DNA of 15,522 bases, taken from the NCBI GenBank assembly GCA_009773995.1, contig VSMY01000067.1, positions 1-15,522 of the forward strand, written 5' to 3'. This stretch comes from Oscillibacter sp. Its GTDB lineage: Bacteria > Bacillota > Clostridia > Oscillospirales > Oscillospiraceae. The notes under the pieces are model-generated. The model was not told the origin of the DNA, made no database searches, and saw nothing but the letters and a program-made list of their open reading frames with translations. Within the stretch, counting starts at the first letter, position 1. Each line of letters begins with the position of its first letter. Positions 5,794 to 12,197 of this stretch are shown piece by piece. The position numbers and the translations under genes are program-made.

Positions 5794-7374
5794 CTACAGG
5801 TTTGCAAACACGTCCACCTGCTTTTGCAGCTCCCCCACAATCTCCTGGTTCGTGTCCATGCCGGAGGCAATGCCCGCCATGTCCCCCGCCAGGACTCGGG
5901 AGCTGTCCGTCACGCCGGTGACGCCGGAGACCGCGCCCTCCACCGCGCCGGAAATGCCGGAGATGGAAGCGCTGATTTCCTCCATGGCCCCCCGGAGCCG
6001 GTCCGCCTGTCCGTTGAAGGCGTCCATGGCCCCCTGGATGTAGGCCGCGTCCTCCCGGTACTGCCTCCCGGACCGGACAGACTGCTCCAGCTGGTCCCGG
6101 AGGGCTTTCTCCAGATATTCCGCCAGCTCCCGGGCGCTGCCGGAGAGGTAGTCCACCGCCCCGGTGACCTCGCCGCTGACTTCCTGGATATGGCTGGCGG
6201 TCTCCGCGCAGGAGTCCGCCAGCCGGCGAATCTCCCGTGCCACCACGGCAAAGCCCTTTCCCGACTCCCCGGCGCGGGTGGCCTCCACGGCGGCATTGAC
6301 GGCAATCAGGTCTGTGGAGGAGGAGATCGACAGGATGTCCTTGGTCAGGGCGCTGATACGGTCCACGCTCCGGCCCTTTTCGATGGCCCGGTCCAGGGCG
6401 GCCGTGATCTCCTCCGTCCGGGCCCGGACGGTCTCCATCTCCTCCCGCGCGGACTGTTCCATCTCCTCCGCCCGCTCCCGCATCTCCACGGAATAGGCGG
6501 TGATAGCGGCGCAGTCCTCCGCCATGCGCACCGCGTCCTCCTGGGTGCCGGAGGCGCTGGCGGTGATGGCGGCGGTGTTCCCCGCAATCTCCTCCAAAGC
6601 GGCGGAGAGCCGTTCCGTCAGGCCGGAGAGGTCTCGGGCGCTGCCGCTGGAGGTCTGCGTCCGCTTCCGGACCTCGCCCACCACGCCGCTGATGCGCCGG
6701 GAGCTGTCCTGAAGGGTGTCCATGGCTCCGCGGATAGGAGTGATAACATATCTCCGGATGATCCGCAGGGCCGCCCATACCAGGAGCACCCCTGCGGCCA
6801 GCGCCCCGGCGCTGACCGCCAAGGACGTGACATACACCGCGAAGAGGCGGCTCTTGGCCGCCTCCGCCTGGGCGGACACGGAATCGGAGAGGGCGTTGAT
6901 GCCCGCCTCCGCCGCCTCGCTCTGGGCGGCCACGTCCCCGTTGGCCAGAGCATATGCCTCCTGGGTCTTGCTGTCGGCGCTGGCGCAGACCAAGCCCACC
7001 AGGGCGTGCTTGAAGGCGCCGTAGTCCGCCAGCAAAGTCCGGTAGACCGTCCCGTCGTCCTTCGAGACAAAGGGCTCGTACTCCGCCAGCTTCCCGTCCA
7101 GCTCCGCCTCCTCCGCCTTAATCTCCTGGACCAGGCGGATCATGGTGGCGTGGTCCGCCGCCACGATGTGGCTGAGCGCCAGGCGGTGGATGTTCATAAC
7201 GGACCGCCGGATGTCCTCAAGCCGCGCCTCGCTGACCATGTACTCGTCCACAATGGTCCCGGCGTTGGCGTGGACATTGTGGATGCCGAACACCGCCAGG
7301 ACATTGGACAGCAGCGTCACCAGGCCCAGCAGGACAATGGGCAGAATCAAACGCTGTTGCAACTTTCCTTTCAT
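5794..7374 (-). CDS. Methyl-accepting chemotaxis protein
   Basis: Transmembrane chemoreceptor of 526 aa that should signal to CheA/CheW. TM1 lies at about 9-31. The extracytoplasmic sensor region, about 32-176, is helical and resembles four-helix-bundle (4HB) sensors. TM2 lies at about 178-206. A short HAMP-like stretch starts at RRYVITPIRG. The cytoplasmic signalling domain has its conserved hairpin tip at about 340-396, including LIAVNAAVEATRAGESGKGF and AVVAREIRRLAD. The protein ends in VFANL and lacks the NWETF-type methyltransferase-docking pentapeptide. A GGGGGGAG Shine-Dalgarno precedes the ATG. The gene is 37 bp downstream of the binding-protein gene on the same strand with no terminator between them, so the two are probably co-transcribed. 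No flagellar or che genes are in the window. Confidence 0.93.
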   Translation of the reverse strand: MKGKLQQRLILPIVLLGLVTLLSNVLAVFGIHNVHANAGTIVDEYMVSEARLEDIRRSVMNIHRLALSHIVAADHATMIRLVQEIKAEEAELDGKLAEYEPFVSKDDGTVYRTLLADYGAFKHALVGLVCASADSKTQEAYALANGDVAAQSEAAEAGINALSDSVSAQAEAAKSRLFAVYVTSLAVSAGALAAGVLLVWAALRIIRRYVITPIRGAMDTLQDSSRRISGVVGEVRKRTQTSSGSARDLSGLTERLSAALEEIAGNTAAITASASGTQEDAVRMAEDCAAITAYSVEMRERAEEMEQSAREEMETVRARTEEITAALDRAIEKGRSVDRISALTKDILSISSSTDLIAVNAAVEATRAGESGKGFAVVAREIRRLADSCAETASHIQEVSGEVTGAVDYLSGSARELAEYLEKALRDQLEQSVRSGRQYREDAAYIQGAMDAFNGQADRLRGAMEEISASISGISGAVEGAVSGVTGVTDSSRVLAGDMAGIASGMDTNQEIVGELQKQVDVFANL

Positions 7375-7411
7375 AGGTCTCCCCCCAAAACGTGATTGGA
7401 GTCAAAGCGGG

Positions 7412-8644
7412 CTACCGCGCCGTCACGCCCTCCGCCATATGGTCCAGCTGGGCCTGGAGATCCGCGCCGGAGGGGTTCCCCCGGGCCATGTTCCCGGCGA
7501 ACTCCGCCACCGGGTCCCAGAACTTGCCCCCCACCCGCTGGAGCTGGGAAAATTCCGACTGGGCCAGCAGCGCCGCTATGGCGGGGGCGGCCTGAACCTC
7601 CGGCGAATTCGCCGCGCTGGCGTTGGCGGGGCCCTGGCCCCGGAGCTCGAAGCGGAGGCGCTGGTTTTCCTCGCTGGTAATCCACTCCGCCAGCCGGGCC
7701 GCCCACTGGGGATGCTTGGAATAGGCGTTTACGCCGATAAGCTTGCAGCCGGAGAAGGAGGCCATTTGAATCTGCTCCCCTTTGCAGGTGAAGGTAGGCA
7801 GCTTGGCGGCCCCGGCGTCTTCGCCCCAAGCCTCCTGCACAGCCACGGCGTTCCACACGCCGCTGATCCCGGCGACGACGGAGCCGTCCCGTACCCCCGT
7901 CAGGAATTCCTCGTCCGTCCGGCTGGCAAATCCGGGGCTGGCGGCCGCGTCCAGCATGGCCCGGGCCACGTCCACGCCGGAAATGGGGCCCTCGACGCTG
8001 TTCCAGGTGCAGTAATTGGTGAGGCCGTCCTCGTTCAGCCCCACCTTCAGTCCGGTGTTGCCGAAGAAGGCGTAGACGTACCAGGCGGAGGACCAGTCCA
8101 TGACTACCAGCCGTCCGGTTTCCGCCGCAATTTCCAGCATCCGATCCAGGGTTTGGACGTCCTCCTCCGAGAAGTAAGCTTTATTGTAATAGAGGAAATA
8201 GCCGTTGTCCGCCGTCAGAGGATAGGCGTAGGGCACGCCGCCCACGCTGGCGGCCTCCACGGCGGTGGAGAGGTTCGCGGCCCGCACCGCCTCCGGGTCC
8301 TCAATGGGATCCAGCCCTCCGGCGGCGGCCAGGGCGGCCACCTGGTCGTCGGCAAACGCGAAGACGTCCGCCCCGCCCTCCAAATCCTCCAGCAGGGCGT
8401 CCTTGCAGTGAGACTCGCTCTGAGGCTGATAGGCAATGCGGAAGTCGGCCTCTCCGGCATAGCGGCTTTGGAAGGAGGCGAATATCTCCTGAAGCAGGGC
8501 CTCGTCCTCCTCCGCGCCCCAGACGGTCAGCTCCACGTCCTCCTTTACCGGGTTCGCGTCCCCCGGCGGCGGAGCTTCCTTCCCGCACGCGGCAAGGCAC
8601 AGCAGCGCCCCCAGGGACAGGAGCAGAAACATATACTTTTTCAT
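7412..8644 (-). CDS. Maltose-type ABC solute-binding lipoprotein (orphan)
   Basis: Extracellular solute-binding protein of family 1 (MalE-like), 410 aa from the chosen start. The signal peptide MKKYMFLLLSLGALLCLAAC ends in lipobox LAAC, with Cys20 as the lipid-anchored residue. Periplasmic-binding-protein features include ELTVWGAEEDEALLQEIF near the mature N-terminus, GVPYAYPLTADNGYFLYYNK in the middle, and a C-terminal RGQGPANASAANSPEVQ and KFWDPVAEF region typical of maltose/oligosaccharide binders. The frame is open 28 codons further upstream, but that extension would bury the signal peptide; the ATG at 8642-8644 with GGAAAGG ahead of it is preferred. The gene has its own promoter at 8742-8770. 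No permease or ATPase gene accompanies it; its operon partner is a chemoreceptor. The ligand is unknown; a sugar or oligosaccharide is inferred. Confidence 0.9.
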   Translation of the reverse strand: MKKYMFLLLSLGALLCLAACGKEAPPPGDANPVKEDVELTVWGAEEDEALLQEIFASFQSRYAGEADFRIAYQPQSESHCKDALLEDLEGGADVFAFADDQVAALAAAGGLDPIEDPEAVRAANLSTAVEAASVGGVPYAYPLTADNGYFLYYNKAYFSEEDVQTLDRMLEIAAETGRLVVMDWSSAWYVYAFFGNTGLKVGLNEDGLTNYCTWNSVEGPISGVDVARAMLDAAASPGFASRTDEEFLTGVRDGSVVAGISGVWNAVAVQEAWGEDAGAAKLPTFTCKGEQIQMASFSGCKLIGVNAYSKHPQWAARLAEWITSEENQRLRFELRGQGPANASAANSPEVQAAPAIAALLAQSEFSQLQRVGGKFWDPVAEFAGNMARGNPSGADLQAQLDHMAEGVTAR

Positions 8645-8673
8645 AGCGTCAAACCTTTCCGGTGGATTTCCCG

Positions 8674-8700
8674 GGCCGCGCGCTCCAAAGGGGCGCGGCC
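8674..8700 (-). repeat. GC-rich hairpin in the leader of the solute-binding-protein transcript
   Basis: GGCCGCGC (8674-8681) and GCGCGGCC (8693-8700) form a perfect 8-bp stem with an 11-nt loop, between the promoter and the start codon of the minus-strand operon. No T-run follows on the minus strand, so it is not an obvious terminator. Its upstream position could affect translation or mRNA stability. Confidence 0.5.
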
Positions 8701-8741
8701 GGTCTTGGCGGACGGCTCGCGTTCGCAAGCACAGCGGCTAT

Positions 8742-8770
8742 ATTATAGCATCTTTTCCTTTCGCTGGCAA
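8742..8770 (-). promoter_or_regulatory. Sigma-A promoter of the solute-binding-protein/chemoreceptor operon
   Basis: On the minus strand TTGCCA (8765-8770) and a perfect TATAAT (8742-8747) are separated by exactly 17 bp, and the -10 is extended by TG (TGCTATAAT). Transcription would start near 8735, giving a leader of about 90 nt. Confidence 0.8.
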
Positions 8771-8850
8771 GGCGTTCTCCTGCAGCGCCGGCGCGGGAAG
8801 AAGCGCCCAGGAAACGTCAAAAGGCTTCTTTCTGCCGACCATATTTTGAG

Positions 8851-8879
8851 TTGCTGGAACCAAACGAACGTGCTATTAT
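8851..8879 (+). promoter_or_regulatory. Sigma-A promoter of the hsd operon
   Basis: TTGCTG (8851-8856) and TATTAT (8874-8879) are separated by 17 bp, with an extended -10 (TGCTATTAT). The predicted start is near 8886, about 67 nt before the hsdM ATG. It faces away from the minus-strand promoter about 80 bp upstream. Confidence 0.75.
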
Positions 8880-8952
8880 ATAACCATGAAACGACAACTT
8901 TCGGGGTGGGGTCTATACCGCCCGCACTTAAAAAACAGGGAGAGAAGCGGCC

Positions 8953-10503
8953 ATGCTTACAGGAGAACTGAAAAATAGAATCAACGCCCTCTGGGAAATC
9001 TTTTGGACCGGCGGCATCACGAACCCCCTGGACGTGGTGGAGCAGATGACCTACCTCATGTTCATCCACGACCTGGACGAAACGGACAACCTCCGGGCCA
9101 AGGAATGCGCCATGCTGGGCCTGCCCTGCCGGAGCGTCTTCGGCGAGGAGGTCCAAATCGGCGGGCGGACCATCCCCGGCCATCAGCTCAAGTGGTCCGC
9201 CTTCCACGATTTTCCCGCCGGGCAGATGTACGGCCTCATGCAGGAATGGGTTTTCCCCTTTATCAAGACCCTCCACGCCGACAAGGGGAGCGCCTACGCC
9301 AAATACATGGACGACGCCATTTTCAAAATCCCCACGCCGCTGATGCTGGACAAGGTGGTCACGGCGCTGGACGGCATCTATGAGCAGATGGCCCAGGTTC
9401 ACGACGGCGACGTCCGGGGCGACGTGTACGAATATCTGCTGTCCAAGCTCTCCACCGCCGGGGTCAACGGCCAGTTCCGCACGCCCCGGCACATCATTCA
9501 GATGATGGTGGAGCTGACGGACCCCACTCCGGAGGACGTGATCTGCGACCCGGCCTGCGGCACGGCGGGCTTCCTGGTGGCGGCGGGGGAGTACCTCCGG
9601 GAACACCGGAAGGAGGAGGTCTTCTTCGACCGGGCAAACAAGGATCATTACATGAACCGCATGTTCCACGGCTTCGACATGGACCGGACCATGCTCCGCA
9701 TCGGGGCCATGAATATGATGGCCCACGGCGTGGACAACCCGGCCATCGAGTACCGGGACAGCCTCAGCGACCAGAACCCGGACCGGGAGATCTACTCCCT
9801 CATCCTGGCGAATCCCCCCTTCAAGGGCAGCCTGGACGCGGACATCGTGTCCGCCGACCTGCTGAAAACCTGCAAGACCAAGAAGACGGAGCTGCTGTTC
9901 CTGGCCCTGTTTTTGAAGATGCTGCGAGTGGGCGGGCGCTGCGCCTGCATCGTGCCCGACGGCGTGCTGTTCGGGTCCTCCAAGGCCCATAAGGACATCC
10001 GCCGGGAACTGGTGGAAAATCACCGGCTGGAAGCCGTCGTCTCCATGCCCTCCGGCGTGTTCAAGCCCTACGCCGGGGTGTCCACCGGCGTGCTGATCTT
10101 CACCAAAACCGGCCACGGCGGAACGGACAAGGTGTGGTTCTACGACATGCGCGCCGACGGGTTCAGCCTGGACGACAAGCGGTCCCCCGTGGCGGAGAAC
10201 GACATCCCGGACATCGTGGCCCGGTTCCGGGACCTGGCGGCGGAGGAAAGCCGGGAGCGGACGGAGCAGTCCTTCCTGGTGCCCAGGGCGGAGATTGCGG
10301 AGAATGGGTATGATCTATCCATCAACAAGTACAAAAAGACGGAGTATGTCCCGGTGGAGTATCCGCCCACCAGCGAGATTTTCGCGGAGCTCCGGGAGCT
10401 GGAGGCGGAGATTCAGAAGGGGCTGGTGGAGCTGGAGGGGATGACCTGGAGAGAAGTAGAGGAACAGGAAATCACATGGTCCGACCTGGAGGGGACGGAA
10501 TGA
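8953..10503 (+). CDS. hsdM: Type I restriction-modification methyltransferase subunit
   Basis: N6-adenine DNA methyltransferase of 516 aa, the modification subunit that works with HsdS and is also part of the restriction complex with HsdR. An HsdM N-terminal helical domain covers about 4-125. The catalytic domain from about 135 has the SAM-binding motif I DPACGTAGF starting at Asp199 and the catalytic motif IV NPPF at 287-290 (LANPPFKGS). The region around GVNGQFRTPRHIIQMM just before motif I is typical of HsdM. AGGGAGAG at 8937-8944 lies 8 nt before the ATG. The gene's stop overlaps the hsdS start by ATGA. It is GC-rich like the chromosome flanks, unlike the gene that follows. No motif appears damaged, so the enzyme is probably active. 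Confidence 0.96.
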   Translation: MLTGELKNRINALWEIFWTGGITNPLDVVEQMTYLMFIHDLDETDNLRAKECAMLGLPCRSVFGEEVQIGGRTIPGHQLKWSAFHDFPAGQMYGLMQEWVFPFIKTLHADKGSAYAKYMDDAIFKIPTPLMLDKVVTALDGIYEQMAQVHDGDVRGDVYEYLLSKLSTAGVNGQFRTPRHIIQMMVELTDPTPEDVICDPACGTAGFLVAAGEYLREHRKEEVFFDRANKDHYMNRMFHGFDMDRTMLRIGAMNMMAHGVDNPAIEYRDSLSDQNPDREIYSLILANPPFKGSLDADIVSADLLKTCKTKKTELLFLALFLKMLRVGGRCACIVPDGVLFGSSKAHKDIRRELVENHRLEAVVSMPSGVFKPYAGVSTGVLIFTKTGHGGTDKVWFYDMRADGFSLDDKRSPVAENDIPDIVARFRDLAAEESRERTEQSFLVPRAEIAENGYDLSINKYKKTEYVPVEYPPTSEIFAELRELEAEIQKGLVELEGMTWREVEEQEITWSDLEGTE

Positions 10504-11660
10504 TGGCGAGGCTGTCGGAAATCTTCGATCTTCAAATGGGAAAAACTCCGGCCCGTGCAAACTTGGATTATTGGAACGGCGGTACGAATAACTGGATTTC
10601 TATTGCCGATCTAAGCGGTTATGAAAAGTACGTAGGGGAAACGAAGGAACGGATCAGCGACCTCGCGGTGCAAGAAAGCGGAATTAAGGCCGTGCCGCCG
10701 AATACCGTCATTATGAGCTTCAAGCTCTCGCTTGGAAAAACGGCGATAACGCGGGAACCGGTTTATACAAACGAAGCAATTATGGCATTTATCCCTAACG
10801 GGAGCCGCAATATTCTACCTGACTATTTCTTTTACATGCTGTCGGGAAAGGACTGGTCTATCAAAACAAATCGAGCGGTCATGGGCGCCACCTTGAACAA
10901 GGCTGTCCTTGGGGCAATCGATATCGTCGTACCGCCAATTGAGGAACAGCGCTATGTCTCATCCGTACTGGACAAGCTCAGCGGCCTGATTTCCCTCCGC
11001 AAACGGCAGCTTGCCAAGCTGGACGAGCTGGTCAAGGCACGGTTTGTGGAGATGTTTGGGGACCCGGTACACAATCCGATGAACTGGGATACTGTGCCTT
11101 TGTCTTCTATAGGTACATTCAAAAATGGAATGAACTTTCACGCCGACGATTCGGGCGCTGAAATCCATTGCCTAGGCGTTGGAGACTTCAAACACCTATC
11201 TTTCATTTATGATACCAGCCATCTTCCAATAGTTTCATTACAAGGATTTCCGTCAGATGACTACATGCTTCAAGACGGTGACATTGTTTTTGTCCGTTCT
11301 AATGGAAATAAAGCATTGGTTGGTCGCAGCTTGGCTGTATATCCCGGTAATATCTCTACTACTTTTAGCGGCTTTTGTATTCGATTTCGCCCCGATAGCG
11401 AAATCATTGAAACAAAGTACATACTTATGACATTGAAAACTGCATCTATGCGGGAAAAAATGGTAGGGCGGGGAGCAAATATTCAAAATTTAAACCAAAA
11501 GATTCTATCAGAACTTGTTATCCCAGTTCCTCCGCTTTCTCTGCAAAATAAATTTGCGCTTTTTGTCGAACAAACGAACGAATCAGCCTTGACAATCCAG
11601 CAGAGCTTGGATAAACTGGATGTGTTGAAAAAATCGCTGATGCAGGAGTATTTTGGGTGA
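10500..11660 (+). CDS. hsdS: Type I restriction-modification specificity subunit
   Basis: DNA-recognition subunit of 386 aa that sets the target for both HsdM and HsdR. Two target-recognition domains (about 1-140 and 194-335) alternate with two conserved helical spacers. The first spacer is at about 143-193 (VPPIEEQRYV, then LAKLDELVKARFVEMFGDP) and the second at about 343-386 (VPPLSLQNKF, then LDKLDVLKKSLMQEYFG). The two spacers are recognisably related, as expected for the pseudo-symmetric HsdS fold. ATG at 10500 is chosen because it overlaps the hsdM stop (ATGA) and lies 7 nt after GGAGG (10488-10492); ATG at 10503 is also possible. The recognition domains, especially the second, are AT-rich compared with hsdM, the first spacer and hsdR, which suggests exchange of recognition modules. 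Confidence 0.93.
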   Translation: MMARLSEIFDLQMGKTPARANLDYWNGGTNNWISIADLSGYEKYVGETKERISDLAVQESGIKAVPPNTVIMSFKLSLGKTAITREPVYTNEAIMAFIPNGSRNILPDYFFYMLSGKDWSIKTNRAVMGATLNKAVLGAIDIVVPPIEEQRYVSSVLDKLSGLISLRKRQLAKLDELVKARFVEMFGDPVHNPMNWDTVPLSSIGTFKNGMNFHADDSGAEIHCLGVGDFKHLSFIYDTSHLPIVSLQGFPSDDYMLQDGDIVFVRSNGNKALVGRSLAVYPGNISTTFSGFCIRFRPDSEIIETKYILMTLKTASMREKMVGRGANIQNLNQKILSELVIPVPPLSLQNKFALFVEQTNESALTIQQSLDKLDVLKKSLMQEYFG

Positions 11661-11669
11661 GGTATAACG

Positions 11670-12155
11670 ATGATTGACCAAATAGAAAACATTCTACTAG
11701 AAGTTTTACCAATATTGATATCTTCTATTGCACTCATTTCAAGTGCTTTAATTAGCAAAAAACAAATTCTGATTTCTCAGACACAGGTTAATTTTCAAAA
11801 CAAGGTGGAACTCTATCTTTTGTCGCAACCAATAACATTAAAAAATGCCAATGGCACTACTCCCGATATTGTAAAACCGGCTATCTATATCAGAAATGTT
11901 GGTACAAACGTTATATATCTGGAAAAGTATATTTTTAATGGCAAAGAGTACCCTTTGGGAGAGGAAGTCTTGCCGCCTGTATCGGCCTATGACGGATTTA
12001 GGTATATCTATTTGCCGACAGATGGAACGAATCACGTTTCTTTGAAAGTTCTTTTTCATGATTGGCAAAATCAAAAGTGGCAGACAGAAGGATATGCAGA
12101 TTTGAGAAACGGAATATGGGAGATCACTTATTCTCCTTGCAAAAAAAGCAAGTAA
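11670..12155 (+). CDS. Unknown membrane-anchored protein inside the hsd operon
   Basis: I do not recognise this 161-aa protein. One hydrophobic helix at about 8-29 (LLEVLPILISSIALISSALI) is preceded by acidic residues and followed by Lys-Lys at 30-31. By the positive-inside rule the C-terminal part is probably cytoplasmic. After a short helical linker, residues about 46-155 look like a beta-rich domain (AIYIRNVGTNVIYLEKYIF, then alternating strands up to GIWEITYS), ending in a basic CKKSK tail. GGTGAGGT at 11655-11662 overlaps the hsdS stop and gives a well-spaced start 9 bp after it. The gene is strongly AT-rich with frequent AAA, ATA and TTA codons, unlike hsdM and hsdR. Its position between hsdS and hsdR suggests an accessory defence or control role; this is inference only. 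Confidence 0.75.
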   Translation: MIDQIENILLEVLPILISSIALISSALISKKQILISQTQVNFQNKVELYLLSQPITLKNANGTTPDIVKPAIYIRNVGTNVIYLEKYIFNGKEYPLGEEVLPPVSAYDGFRYIYLPTDGTNHVSLKVLFHDWQNQKWQTEGYADLRNGIWEITYSPCKKSK

Positions 12156-12197
12156 TAAAATACCCAATACAATCTACTTAAATATGAGGGTACTGCC

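Larger units (their letters stand above)
8645..8952. other. Divergent intergenic control region
   Basis: This 308-bp stretch between the solute-binding-protein gene (minus) and hsdM (plus) contains no convincing annotated-size gene. It holds a leader hairpin and promoter for the minus operon, a promoter for hsdM, and a possible 30-codon open frame at 8886-8978 that overlaps the hsdM start. About 80 bp (8771-8850) separates the two promoters, and I see no clear site there. Confidence 0.7.

Noticed and set aside
8645..8728. A 28-residue N-terminal extension of the solute-binding lipoprotein
   Set aside because: It would place Arg/Pro-rich residues ahead of a textbook lipoprotein signal peptide; the ATG at 8642-8644 has a ribosome-binding site.
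7142..8971. A 609-codon plus-strand frame across the solute-binding-protein gene and the intergenic region
   Set aside because: It is antisense to a gene with a clear signal peptide and family motifs, crosses both promoters, and its product resembles no protein family.
8743..10116. A 457-codon minus-strand frame opposite hsdM
   Set aside because: Antisense shadow of hsdM; composition is biased and no domain is visible.
10476..10499. An earlier hsdS start (8 extra codons)
   Set aside because: The Shine-Dalgarno at 10488-10494 lies downstream of it, and the ATGA overlap with hsdM supports 10500.
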